Source: an uncultured Eggerthellaceae bacterium
GTDB taxonomy: Bacteria; Actinomycetota; Coriobacteriia; Coriobacteriales; Eggerthellaceae
Reading direction: 5' to 3'
DNA length: 36,622 bases
Assembly (NCBI GenBank): GCA_910588985.1
Contig: CAJURO010000018.1
Coordinates: 1-36,622 of the forward strand
The notes below the pieces were generated by a model. It was not told the DNA's origin, ran no database searches, and saw only the letters and a program-made list of their open reading frames with translations. The position numbers and the translations under genes are program-made. Below are positions 16,260 to 24,251 of this stretch, piece after piece (the stretch's first letter is position 1; every line of letters starts with the position of its first letter).

Positions 16260-17570
16260 CTACCAGCCGCGAATGATGGTTTGATCACGATCAGGACCAA
16301 CGGAAACGATGCTCATTGGCACTCCGATGAGCCCCTCAAGGTATTCGATATAGCTGCGCGTAGCCCCAGGCAGCTCTTCATAGGTGCGGCAACCAGTGAT
16401 GTCGATCCCCTTCCATCCAGGAAGCTCTTCATAGATAGGCTTCGCATGGAAGAGGACGGATTGCTGCATGGGGAAATAGTCATAGCGCTTGCCATCGCAC
16501 TCATAAGCAACGCATACTTTGATGGTGTCGAAGGCTGAGAGCACATCAAGCTTGGTGATGGCAATGTCCGTGAGCCCGTTGACATCCGCAGCGTAGCGAG
16601 CGATGACCGCATCGAACCACCCGCAGCGACGCTTACGTCCCGTGGTCACGCCGAACTCATGGCCAGCCGAGCAAAGCAGCTCACCATCTTCTGCGTCTTG
16701 ACCCGTACCGCCGTCTTCAGGGAATGTGAGCTCCGTTGGGAACGGACCGCCCCCAACACGCGTCACATATGCCTTGCTGATGCCAAGCACACGGTCGATC
16801 GACTTCGGGCCAACGCCTGCGCCCGTGCAAGCCCCGCCTGCACAGCAGCTCGACGAGGTCACATAGGGATAGGTGCCATGATCGATGTCCAAAAGGGTCC
16901 CCTGGGCGCCCTCGAAAAGGATGCTCTTCCCTTCACGGACAGCATCGTTGAGCATTTGAGCCGTCTCAGCCATGTACGGCTTCATGATGCGCGCATAGGG
17001 CAGGTACTCATCGCAGATCTCATCCACCGTATAGGTTTGAAGCCCATATATCTTCTGGAGGATCGGGTTCTTCTGAGCAAGGGCGTTCTCAACCTTGAGA
17101 CGGAATATCTTCTCATCAAGAAGGTCTTGCACGCGAATCCCACGACGTGCGACCTTGTCCTGATAGCAAGGGCCGATGCCACGCTTCGTGGTGCCGATCT
17201 GGTTGTTGCCAAGGCGCTTCTCCTCGGCGCCATCAAGAACCTTGTGATACGGCATGATGATGTGCGCGTCGCACGAGATCTTAAGGCGATTGCAAGAGAT
17301 TCCCTCTGCTTCAAGAAGAGCCATCTCCTTAACAAGAACACCTGGGTCAACCACGACGCCGTTGCCGATCACTGGGACCGCCCCTTCATACATGACCCCT
17401 GAGGGCATCAGATGGAGCGCAAGCTTCGTGTCGCCATGAATGACGGTATGTCCTGCATTGTTCCCACCTTGGTAGCGGACGACATAGTCGTAATCCTGAG
17501 CAATGAGGTCGGTTATCTTGCCTTTCCCCTCATCTCCCCACTGGGTACCAACGAGCACGGTAGATGGCAT
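16260..17570 (-). CDS. purA: adenylosuccinate synthetase
   Basis: 436 aa from ATG 17570, which has AAGGAG 6 bases upstream; an upstream in-frame extension to 17612 is not needed. It makes adenylosuccinate from IMP, aspartate and GTP, the first committed step to AMP. Visible motifs are the GTP loop GTQWGDEGKGKI at the N-terminus (including the catalytic Asp), GNNAGHTV, the substrate loop TTKRGIGPCYQDK, and GAQGTLLDIDHGTYPYVTSS. Length and motifs are fully standard. It is followed by purD at 12 bases. Confidence 0.97.
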   Translation of the reverse strand: MPSTVLVGTQWGDEGKGKITDLIAQDYDYVVRYQGGNNAGHTVIHGDTKLALHLMPSGVMYEGAVPVIGNGVVVDPGVLVKEMALLEAEGISCNRLKISCDAHIIMPYHKVLDGAEEKRLGNNQIGTTKRGIGPCYQDKVARRGIRVQDLLDEKIFRLKVENALAQKNPILQKIYGLQTYTVDEICDEYLPYARIMKPYMAETAQMLNDAVREGKSILFEGAQGTLLDIDHGTYPYVTSSSCCAGGACTGAGVGPKSIDRVLGISKAYVTRVGGGPFPTELTFPEDGGTGQDAEDGELLCSAGHEFGVTTGRKRRCGWFDAVIARYAADVNGLTDIAITKLDVLSAFDTIKVCVAYECDGKRYDYFPMQQSVLFHAKPIYEELPGWKGIDITGCRTYEELPGATRSYIEYLEGLIGVPMSIVSVGPDRDQTIIRGW

Positions 17571-17641
17571 GTTCTCCTTACCTTTCTCATACAGACGCAA
17601 CCCTGAGACCATTCTAGCGAAATAGGGAGGTATGACTTAGC

Positions 17642-17995
17642 TCATTTCCTCCACGGCGGTCGAAACAGAAGAACGATCACCGCAACGGCCAAGACCAATC
17701 CGAAGCCAACGAGGACCACCCCAAGCGCCGTATAGGAGATGCTCCCCGTGATACGGCTCATCACGAATACGGGAACGCCGATCACAAGCAGCAGCATGCA
17801 AAGGAACGAAGACACGGCGATCTTCACGTAATAGTGAGTTCGAACGCTTGATTCCTTTTCGAGACGCTCTCTGATCTCGAGCAGCTTACGCTCCTCAGCT
17901 GCATCAGGCACAGGCAGATAGCCTGCGATCCGCTGAAAAGCTCCTTCGGTAAGGCGCTCTTGAGGATGCTGCTCTGGTGAGGTCGATGCCGCCAT
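17642..17995 (-). CDS. small two-span membrane protein of unknown function
   Basis: 117 aa from ATG 17995; a TTG start at 18001 would add two residues. Residues of about 1-55 are charged and helical (ERKLLEIRERLEKE), then two membrane helices follow (roughly 59-78 and 88-111), ending in a basic tail. The N-terminal part probably lies in the cytoplasm. It overlaps or abuts the dnaB stop within a few bases and precedes purA by 71 bases, so it is cotranscribed with dnaB. I do not recognise a family and the context does not point to a role. Confidence 0.75.
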   Translation of the reverse strand: MAASTSPEQHPQERLTEGAFQRIAGYLPVPDAAEERKLLEIRERLEKESSVRTHYYVKIAVSSFLCMLLLVIGVPVFVMSRITGSISYTALGVVLVGFGLVLAVAVIVLLFRPPWRK

Positions 17996-17997
17996 GA

Positions 17998-19401
17998 TCA
18001 ATAGCCGCCGACCCGTGAAGCATCGATGAAGTTGTTGAACTTGGTAAGCTCGGGGCTAAAGGAAAGCGTGATGTCGCGAGTGGGCCCATTGCGATGCTTT
18101 GCCACGATGAGCTCGGCGGTGCCAAGATCTGGACGCCCGCTGTCCTCTGCCTCCATCTCGTCCATGGAGCGATCGATGAACATGACGATATCCGCATCCT
18201 GCTCGATCGAGCCCGATTCACGCAGGTCAGAAAGCTGCGGGCGCTTCTTGCCTCGCATCTCGACCGCACGGCTCAACTGCGAAAGCGCTATGACGGGCAT
18301 GTCCATCTCTTTCGCGAGCACCTTGAGGCCTCGGGATATCTCTCCCACCTCGACAGCACGATTGCCGTCACGTCTGACCGTTGGCGGCTGCATAAGCTGG
18401 AGGTAGTCGACGATGATGAGGCCCTTCTTATCGGTGCCGACAACATGGCGAAGCTCTCGCCGCGCCTTTGCACGAGCCTCCATGATAGAAAGCCCTGGCG
18501 TGTCATCGATGTACATCTCAAGCTTGGAGAGAGTGTTGGAAGCATCAGCAATGGCGCCCCAATCTCCCTCGGCGATCTTGCCACTGCGGATCTTGCCAAG
18601 GTTCACAAGCGCTTCTGAGCAGAGGATGCGCTGTGTAAGCTGGCTCCCGCTCATTTCGAGCGAGAAGAACGCAACCGCCACACCCGCCTTGGCGGCATTC
18701 ACCGCCATGTTGAGCGCAAATGAGGTCTTGCCCACACCAGGGCGCGCAGCAAGGATGACCAAGTCTCCTCCGCGAAACCCATGGAAAAGGTCATCGACGT
18801 CCTTGAACCCAGTCGGAACGCCGATGATGCTGTCACCTTGAGCGGAAATGCGCGTCAGCTCTTCGAATGCATCACCGATCAAAGTGTCCATTTTGGTGAA
18901 GGTGGATGAGATGCGCTTCTCTGTGACATTGAACAACGAATGCTCGGCCTCTTCAACGACCTCGTTGATATCTTCAGGCGCGTCATAGGCAAGCGCGTTG
19001 ATCTCAGCAGCTGCTCGAATGAGCTCTCGTTGAATGGAGGTGCGCTTCACGATCTCAACATGGCGCCGCCAGTTGGTGAGCGCAAAGGTATTCGCATTCA
19101 GATCAGCAAGATAGCTTCGATCCCCCGCAGCCTCAAGCTGCCCATTCGCCTGGAGCTTGTCTGCAAGCGAGATCGCATCGGCACGCATGCCATCTCGCGA
19201 CATATCGAAGATAGCACGGAAGATGACCTGATGTGCTGGTCGGTAGAAGTTCTCTGGTCGCAATGCGATGGCAACCTCATCGCATGCCTCTTGGTCGAGC
19301 ATGCATGTCGCGATGACAGCTTGTTCGGCTTCGATATCGTTAGGAAGCTGTGTATGCTTTGGCGAATCGGCGATCGAAGAATACTGGGTCTTTTCCGCCA
19401 T
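17998..19401 (-). CDS. dnaB: replicative DNA helicase
   Basis: 467 aa, normal for DnaB without an intein. The N-terminal primase-interaction domain (about 15-120, IEAEQAVIATCMLD) is followed by a linker and a RecA-like motor with Walker A at about 219-227 (ARPGVGKTSF), Walker B (LIIVDYLQLM), and the arginine-finger region near the C-terminus (LSQLSRAVEMRGKKRPQLSD). It unwinds DNA at the fork as a hexamer. The start at 19401 has GGAGG and GAGG upstream. It follows the rpsF-ssb-rpsR-rplI cluster, a conserved neighbourhood in many bacteria, after a 174-base gap holding a hairpin. Confidence 0.97.
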   Translation of the reverse strand: MAEKTQYSSIADSPKHTQLPNDIEAEQAVIATCMLDQEACDEVAIALRPENFYRPAHQVIFRAIFDMSRDGMRADAISLADKLQANGQLEAAGDRSYLADLNANTFALTNWRRHVEIVKRTSIQRELIRAAAEINALAYDAPEDINEVVEEAEHSLFNVTEKRISSTFTKMDTLIGDAFEELTRISAQGDSIIGVPTGFKDVDDLFHGFRGGDLVILAARPGVGKTSFALNMAVNAAKAGVAVAFFSLEMSGSQLTQRILCSEALVNLGKIRSGKIAEGDWGAIADASNTLSKLEMYIDDTPGLSIMEARAKARRELRHVVGTDKKGLIIVDYLQLMQPPTVRRDGNRAVEVGEISRGLKVLAKEMDMPVIALSQLSRAVEMRGKKRPQLSDLRESGSIEQDADIVMFIDRSMDEMEAEDSGRPDLGTAELIVAKHRNGPTRDITLSFSPELTKFNNFIDASRVGGY

Positions 19402-19484
19402 CTTTACCTCGCCTCCTCGAGCTGCGACGCTCTATGCATCTCTCATCACAATGGGTCAGAACCACATGCCCTGCCTTGAAATGA

Positions 19485-19516
19485 ATTGTCGGGACATCAT
19501 GCAACGCCCCGACAAT
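19485..19516 (-). terminator. hairpin after the ribosomal protein cluster
   Basis: A 9-bp stem, ATTGTCGGG with CCCGACAAT, encloses a 14-base loop between rplI and dnaB. In the minus direction it is followed by TCATTTC, a poor T-tract. It could be a leaky terminator or an RNA-processing site that reduces read-through into dnaB. Confidence 0.45.
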
Positions 19517-19575
19517 CCTTGATCGAACACCTCTCGAACCCTTCGATAGAGTGATAAGAAGCGTTCTCTCTTGCT

Positions 19576-20160
19576 CTATTCAGCTGCCTCTTCCTCAGCA
19601 ACTGCCTCTGCCACCTCAGCAACCGCTTCAGCGGTCTCGACAGCGGCTGCAGTCTCGACAGCCTCTTCAACGGCCTCAACAACTGCCTCGCCCGCTTCTT
19701 CTGCTGCCTCGACAACATCTCCGCTTACGGCAACGTTGATGGTTGCCTTGATGGTGCGATAGATGTTGACGCCAACTGGATAGGTACCAACCTGCTTGAT
19801 CGGCTTGCCAAGCTCGATGCGGCGACGATCGATGTCAATGTCAAGCTCAGTCTTGATAGCCTCTGCGATCATCGGTGCTGTCACAGAGCCGAAGAGCTGG
19901 CCCTCTTCGCCAACTTGTGCGATAACGCGCACTGTTGCACCCTCGAGCTTCTCAGCCAGAGCGTTAGCCTCATTGATGCGCACTTCCTCGCGCTTTTCGA
20001 TATTGTGCCTACGCTGCTCAAGCTGCTTGAGATTGCCAGGGGTTGCCTTAACGGCATATCCCTGTGTGAGCAGATAGTTGTTCGCGAATCCGCGGCGCAC
20101 GTCGATGACGTCGCCTTCGCCTCCACGACCTCTGAGCTCTTTAAGAAGAATAACCTGCAT
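19576..20160 (-). CDS. rplI: ribosomal protein L9 with acidic Ala/Val/Glu tail
   Basis: 194 aa against about 150 for typical L9. Residues 1-148 are a complete L9: MQVILLKELRGRGGEGDVI, the conserved GFANNYL segment, the long connecting helix (about 42-75), and the C-terminal rRNA-binding domain. After about residue 149 comes a 45-residue tail made almost only of A, V, E and T, likely a helix or disordered, strongly acidic. L9 binds 23S rRNA and limits frameshifting. A strong AGGAGG site precedes the start. It lies 10 bases after rpsR and is last in the cluster. Confidence 0.95.
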   Translation of the reverse strand: MQVILLKELRGRGGEGDVIDVRRGFANNYLLTQGYAVKATPGNLKQLEQRRHNIEKREEVRINEANALAEKLEGATVRVIAQVGEEGQLFGSVTAPMIAEAIKTELDIDIDRRRIELGKPIKQVGTYPVGVNIYRTIKATINVAVSGDVVEAAEEAGEAVVEAVEEAVETAAAVETAEAVAEVAEAVAEEEAAE

Positions 20161-20170
20161 GTCGCACCTC

Positions 20171-20434
20171 CTAGCGATTGCGACGGCGATCGCCGCGTCC
20201 GCTCACTGCAGGCACTGAATAGGGGATCAATGCCATGACGCGGGCACGCTTGATCGCGTTTGCGATGTCGCGCTGATGTTGGGTGCAGGCACCGGTCACA
20301 CGACGCGGCTTGATCTTGCCACGATCGGTGGTGTATTTGCGCAGCATCTGAGTATCTTTGTAATCGATGAACTCAACTTCGTCCTTGCAGAATTGACAAT
20401 GCTTGCGACGAGGCTGCTTCGTTGGTTCGGCCAT
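20171..20434 (-). CDS. rpsR: ribosomal protein S18
   Basis: 87 aa, a normal S18 size. The motif block DYKDTQMLRKYTTDRGKI and the basic GACTQHQRDIANAIKRAR segment identify it. The N-terminal region has two cysteines (CQFCKDEVEFID), of the zinc-binding C+ type of ribosomal protein. With S6 it forms a heterodimer on the small-subunit platform. It lies between ssb (17 bases upstream) and rplI. Confidence 0.97.
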   Translation of the reverse strand: MAEPTKQPRRKHCQFCKDEVEFIDYKDTQMLRKYTTDRGKIKPRRVTGACTQHQRDIANAIKRARVMALIPYSVPAVSGRGDRRRNR

Positions 20435-20451
20435 GATAACCTCAATCTTTC

Positions 20452-20898
20452 TTAAAACGGAATATCTTCGTCGTACACAGAAGACGTCGTATCAACGACA
20501 GGTGTGCTCGGCGCACTGTAAGCAGATGCATCATTGCTCTGCTGCGAGTAGCCATCTTGTCGGTCACCACCGCGGCTGGATCCAAAATCGATATCATCGA
20601 CGATGACCTCGATCTTCGAGCGCTTCTGACCATCGCGCTCCCACTGGCTCCAGCGAAGCTTGCCCTCGATGGTCACCTTGGAACCCTTGGAGAGATAATT
20701 CGCAACATTCTGTGCACGGTTGCCGAACATCGTGCAATCAATGAAGTTCGCGTAGTCTTCCCAATCGCCCGTTTGCGAATTGCGTCTGCGATCGTTGACC
20801 GCTATTCCAAGCGACATGACTGGCATACCAGACTGTGTGGTTCTCACCTCAGGATCGCGGGTCAGGTTTCCGCTTATGACAACTCGGTTGATACTCAT
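20452..20898 (-). CDS. ssb: single-stranded DNA-binding protein
   Basis: 148 aa. The OB-fold occupies about residues 1-105 (MSINRVVISGNLTRDPEVR, then SKGSKVTIEGKLRWSQWE). A Ser/Gln-rich linker follows, and the protein ends in the acidic tip DEDIPF that docks partner proteins. It coats single-stranded DNA in replication and repair. Its place between rpsF and rpsR is the conserved bacterial arrangement, with 20 bases from rpsF and 17 bases to rpsR. Confidence 0.97.
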   Translation of the reverse strand: MSINRVVISGNLTRDPEVRTTQSGMPVMSLGIAVNDRRRNSQTGDWEDYANFIDCTMFGNRAQNVANYLSKGSKVTIEGKLRWSQWERDGQKRSKIEVIVDDIDFGSSRGGDRQDGYSQQSNDASAYSAPSTPVVDTTSSVYDEDIPF

Positions 20899-20918
20899 AG
20901 TCTTCTTCCCTTTCCAAA

Positions 20919-21212
20919 CTAGTCCCTGTCAGCGCGTGCAACGATCATATGACGCTCCACAACATCATTGATGCGCAGGATACGATCAAGCTCGGCTATG
21001 CTGTCTGGGTTCGCATGGAAATCGATCAAGGTATAGTCGGCATCGGTCAGCCCGTTTACCTCATAAGCAAGCTTGCGCTTGCCCCACTCGTCTACATTGT
21101 CGATCTGGCCTTTTGCCTCATTGATGGTAGCCTCGATACGTCCCAAGACGTTTGCGCGGGCATCATCTTCAATGGTCGGAGCGACAAAAAATAGAAGTTC
21201 ATAAGCCTTCAT
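20919..21212 (-). CDS. rpsF: ribosomal protein S6
   Basis: 97 aa, standard S6. It starts MKAYELLFFVAP and has the WGKRKLAYEVNG core and the RILRINDVVERHM segment. It partners S18 on the small subunit. A GAGGAGG site lies 8 bases upstream of ATG 21212. First gene of the rpsF-ssb-rpsR-rplI cluster; the leader contains a hairpin likely to bind S6:S18. Confidence 0.97.
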   Translation of the reverse strand: MKAYELLFFVAPTIEDDARANVLGRIEATINEAKGQIDNVDEWGKRKLAYEVNGLTDADYTLIDFHANPDSIAELDRILRINDVVERHMIVARADRD

Positions 21213-21236
21213 CAGCTCACCTCCTCTGGACTCACG

Positions 21237-21261
21237 GCCTCGGTTCGGTGTATTCCGAGGC
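21237..21261 (-). promoter_or_regulatory. candidate S6:S18-binding leader hairpin of rpsF
   Basis: In the minus-strand mRNA, GCCTCGG pairs with CCGAGGC around the loop AATACACCGAA, 24 bases before the rpsF start. Many rpsF leaders carry a hairpin with an exposed ACCGA or CCG element that mimics the rRNA site and lets S6:S18 repress its own operon. Position and loop sequence both fit. A possible extended -10 (TGCTAAACT) lies just upstream at about 21276-21284. Confidence 0.55.
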
Positions 21262-21584
21262 AGGACAACCCGAACAGTTTAGCAGAACTCGTTAGCGAAC
21301 GCCTCGTCTTTTTCGACTTCTTTTCCTTTCTTCTTCTGCTTTCCTTGAAGAGCGCGCGATGCTGGACCCGTTCATGGCCGACTTCGTGAGGTTTGATCTC
21401 AGATCCACGCTCTCCAAGGTTCGCAAGAGCAACGATATGCGTCGCATCTCTCAGCTTGCTCTCAGAATGCTGGATTCATCTCATCGCATATCTGGATGGC
21501 CACCCAAAATAACGCACGACAGATCTTGCCTCTTCCTTGCACTGCTTCCCTTTTGGTCTGAGCCCGATTGCCCAAATGGAGGCA
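21262..21584. other. non-coding stretch upstream of rpsF
   Basis: About 320 bases between the rpsF leader and the next terminator. It should contain the rpsF promoter; the only plausible box seen is TGCTAAACT on the minus strand near 21276-21284, with no convincing -35. A pyrimidine-rich tract (about 21310-21350) is notable. A plus-strand frame from 21359 to 21676 has no ribosome binding site and runs across the terminator at 21585, so I do not treat it as a gene. Confidence 0.5.
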
Positions 21585-21613
21585 CAAAAAAGCGCAGCCC
21601 TCAGGCTGCGCTC
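21585..21613 (-). terminator. rho-independent terminator after the TPM-PspA operon
   Basis: The stem AGCGCAGCC/GGCTGCGCT with a short loop is followed in the minus direction by a T6 run. It lies 23 bases past the stop of the 165-aa gene and closes that operon before rpsF. Confidence 0.88.
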
Positions 21614-21636
21614 AAGAACTGCTCTGTTTCGGAAGC

Positions 21637-22134
21637 CTACATTTCGATGTACTTCATATCGATGTCTGTATCCTGATACTCAGAGGCATCACGCAGGGCA
21701 TCCATGAAATTGGGAGCTTCTCCGATGAACGAAGGATTGCTGTTGAACACAGGCGCACCGTTTGCATCAATGGTATAGAGAATGCCGATGGCGTATCCAT
21801 TCGATGCTCCAGGAACGCCGCCCTCGGCGATCAGCGCGTCCTTGACACCCTCGTTCGTCTCAACATAGCCGTCATAGCAGAACGCATAGGCAGCTGCACC
21901 GCGTGCGCCTTCAACGGTATGCTGTGCAAGGTTGAAGCACTCCTCTGCAGTATTGCCAGGATGAACCTCGATGAAAACGCTGTCACGCACGACAAGCGCC
22001 GTGAAAGGAACGAGCTCTTCGCCAGTCATCATCTTGTTCTTGCCCTCATCAAGGGCATAGAGCAAGACCCTCTCAAGGATCTCTGGCATCTGCGGGACTG
22101 CATTGCCTGGGTTGTTGACTTCACGGTCTGCCAT
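21637..22134 (-). CDS. 165-aa protein of unknown function
   Basis: It starts at ATG 22134, which has GGAAGGAG 6 bases upstream; the longer frame to 22326 overlaps pspA and is rejected. The protein is soluble and acidic, with no signal or membrane span. The first part (about 15-75) looks helix-strand mixed (EILERVLLYALDEG, then PFTALVVRDSVFIEVHPG), and the end is very acidic. Repeated phrases about whole-cell function cannot be drawn from the sequence. It is the last gene behind the TPM-domain protein and pspA, 91 bases after pspA, and is followed by a strong terminator, so it may take part in the same envelope response. Confidence 0.8.
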   Translation of the reverse strand: MADREVNNPGNAVPQMPEILERVLLYALDEGKNKMMTGEELVPFTALVVRDSVFIEVHPGNTAEECFNLAQHTVEGARGAAAYAFCYDGYVETNEGVKDALIAEGGVPGASNGYAIGILYTIDANGAPVFNSNPSFIGEAPNFMDALRDASEYQDTDIDMKYIEM

Positions 22135-22225
22135 CTGGCTCTCCTTCCGAGATTTCCTTTGACCCTCAGTGTATATGAAAACCGCACCATTGATGGTCAA
22201 AAGACCTATATTCGGAGCTACTGCG

Positions 22226-22912
22226 CTACTGCATGCCCATTTCCGCCTTGAGGCGCGCCAGGTCATCCTCGACAGATGCATCGACGCCCATGGCCTCGTA
22301 CTTCTTCTCGAGCTCCTCGACCTCATTCTTAGGAGCTTCGTTCAGGCTCTCCATCGCGTTCGCCCGATCGAGCATCTCGTCTGCTTTTGCCTCCATGCGA
22401 TCGAACGCATCCATCGCGCCCTCCGCCTTGCTGGAGCCAGAAGTCATCTCGTTGACCTTGCTCTGCGTCTTCGCAACAGCGGCCTTCGCCTTGATGACCT
22501 CGCGCCGAGCTTGGAGCTCCTCGATATCAGCGACCAGCTTGTCGTGCATCTGACGCATCTTGTTCGCATTCTCAAGCGCTGCAGCATAAGCGGTCTGAAG
22601 GCCAGCATCCTTGCCCTGAAGCTCCTGCTTCTTCTTGAGGAAGGCTCGTGCATCATCCTCGTTGCCGGCCGAGAGCGCCTTCGAAGCGAGCTGCTCATAG
22701 CGATCGATCTCTTCCTTGTTCTTGTCGAGCGTGCGCTTCGTGCGCGTCTCCTCGGCCATCACTCCTGCGGTTGCCTCTTTGACCTCGGCGAGGCTTTCTG
22801 TCAGCTCGCGCATGTACTGGTCGATCATCTTCGAGGGATCCTCTGCCTTGTCGAGAAGATCGTTGATGTTCGCCTTGATGATCGTGGTGAATCTATCCAG
22901 TATTCCTGCCAT
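22226..22912 (-). CDS. pspA: PspA/IM30-family protein
   Basis: 228 aa from ATG 22912, with an AGGAA site; the frame extends to 22960 but overlaps the preceding gene. It begins MAGILDRFTTIIKANINDLL, the amphipathic membrane-binding helix of the family, followed by long coiled-coil helices (about 25-215) with the PSKMIDQYMREL segment. PspA/IM30 proteins assemble on damaged membrane and protect the proton motive force; they belong to the ESCRT-III superfamily. It follows a Gly-rich TPM-domain membrane protein by 13 bases, so the two should work together on the envelope. No PspB, PspC or PspF is nearby. Confidence 0.93.
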   Translation of the reverse strand: MAGILDRFTTIIKANINDLLDKAEDPSKMIDQYMRELTESLAEVKEATAGVMAEETRTKRTLDKNKEEIDRYEQLASKALSAGNEDDARAFLKKKQELQGKDAGLQTAYAAALENANKMRQMHDKLVADIEELQARREVIKAKAAVAKTQSKVNEMTSGSSKAEGAMDAFDRMEAKADEMLDRANAMESLNEAPKNEVEELEKKYEAMGVDASVEDDLARLKAEMGMQ

Positions 22913-22925
22913 GTTCCTACCCTTT

Positions 22926-24086
22926 CTATTCGTCGGACATCTGGCGGGGCTGTTCCCCATTCATTGTCTGCTGCGTTGTCGCTGCATCTTGCGCCTCGGA
23001 CGGCGTGATGCTATTCGCGTTGCCTTCAGGTGCTTGCGCGCCTTCGTACTTGCGTGCAAGGTCTTCAAGCTCAGTATCGCCAAACTTCTCAAGTGGTGTG
23101 CTCAAGATCTCCTGTTGGCGCTTCTGCTCAGCTGCCCGTGCTCGACTTCGCTGCCTCAGTATTATGAGCACGATGATGGCAACAACGACGATCCCGCCAA
23201 CAATTGCAACTGTTATGTATACAGGACCGTTGCGCTTCGCGTCTGTGGTCATGATGCGATCAGCCGTCTCGGCGAAGGTATCCGCGAATATCTCTTCTTC
23301 GGTAAGCGAATAGTCGTAGTAGTTCCTATCAAGGTAATCGCGAAACACATCAAGGGCCTCGGCATCCATCACCGTCTTCGCACGCGTGCCAACGGTGTAT
23401 CCCACGTTGTAGGATCCGTGGTTGTCGTCGCAAAAGAGGACGAGGAAGTGCGCCTCATCATTGAAAAGCTGGCCATAGAGCTCGGATGACATCTGTGAAA
23501 GCTCGGCGGGTGAGGTCACGCTGCCATTCGCCAAGATATAGAGATAAGGCTGCACCCCAGTCTCTATATAGAAGTTCTTCAAGCCTTGCTCAAGCGTGTT
23601 GGGATTCGCTATCCAATCCCCCTCATCGGTGAAGTACGCAGTCTCGATAACCGCACCCTGCTCGAGAGGGGCGCGCTCCACCGTAGATGCCGTGATGGAC
23701 GATTGTCCAGACGAAGAGCAGTCAAAGAGCGAAACAAGGACCGCGACCATGATCATAGCCATGACGAGTACGATGATGGTCGTCAAGCAACCTGCGCTGC
23801 TTCCCGTGCCTTTGTTGTTCCCCCCGTTGCCATTCCCTTGAGGAGCAGAACCGCCGTCCCTTCCAGAAAGCAAGCTACCGAGCAGCATTCCCGTGAAGAA
23901 GTTGCCTCCACCATATGAGCCGCCGCCCGAATAGCCAGGGCCACCAAAGGAGCCTCCGCCCGAGCGACCGCCGCCGAAGAGGCCTCCCCCGCTTCCAGAG
24001 AATCCGCCGCTCGAACGGCCTCCCCCTGAGAAGCCTCCTGAGAAGCCGCCTCCCCCTGAAAATCCGCCACCACCTGAGCGTCCCAT
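22926..24086 (-). CDS. Gly-rich membrane protein with TPM domain
   Basis: 386 aa from ATG 24086, chosen because AGGA lies 8 bases upstream; ATG 24095 would leave too short a spacing. The N-terminal 60 residues are almost pure Gly, Ser, Phe and Arg repeats (GGGFSGG units). A membrane helix follows at about 100-122, then a TPM-like domain at about 140-275 (LEQGLKNFYIETGVQPYLYI, DEAHFLVLFCDDN), and a second helix at about 284-308 with a charged tail. TPM domains occur in membrane-linked proteins with proposed phosphatase or repair-factor roles. In the usual family the Gly-rich segment is at the C-terminus; here it is at the N-terminus. It heads an operon with pspA. Confidence 0.85.
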   Translation of the reverse strand: MGRSGGGGFSGGGGFSGGFSGGGRSSGGFSGSGGGLFGGGRSGGGSFGGPGYSGGGSYGGGNFFTGMLLGSLLSGRDGGSAPQGNGNGGNNKGTGSSAGCLTTIIVLVMAMIMVAVLVSLFDCSSSGQSSITASTVERAPLEQGAVIETAYFTDEGDWIANPNTLEQGLKNFYIETGVQPYLYILANGSVTSPAELSQMSSELYGQLFNDEAHFLVLFCDDNHGSYNVGYTVGTRAKTVMDAEALDVFRDYLDRNYYDYSLTEEEIFADTFAETADRIMTTDAKRNGPVYITVAIVGGIVVVAIIVLIILRQRSRARAAEQKRQQEILSTPLEKFGDTELEDLARKYEGAQAPEGNANSITPSEAQDAATTQQTMNGEQPRQMSDE

Positions 24087-24251
24087 GACTTGCATCCTCG
24101 CTATCTCGCATCAGCACATCCGCACTGATGCGCTGAGAACAGATCACCTTCTGATTCTCTTCGAGAGTACCGCAAGACGGTCGTCTTGTTTATATTTTGT
24201 TGGGATTCGCATATCGTGCTCCCTCTCTTTATGGCTTGCTAGAATTGCGAC

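Noticed and set aside
17998..19401. possible intein in dnaB
   Set aside because: Length of 467 aa and uninterrupted Walker motifs show there is none.
21359..21676. 105-aa plus-strand frame upstream of rpsF
   Set aside because: No ribosome binding site and it runs through a strong terminator and into the 165-aa gene on the other strand.
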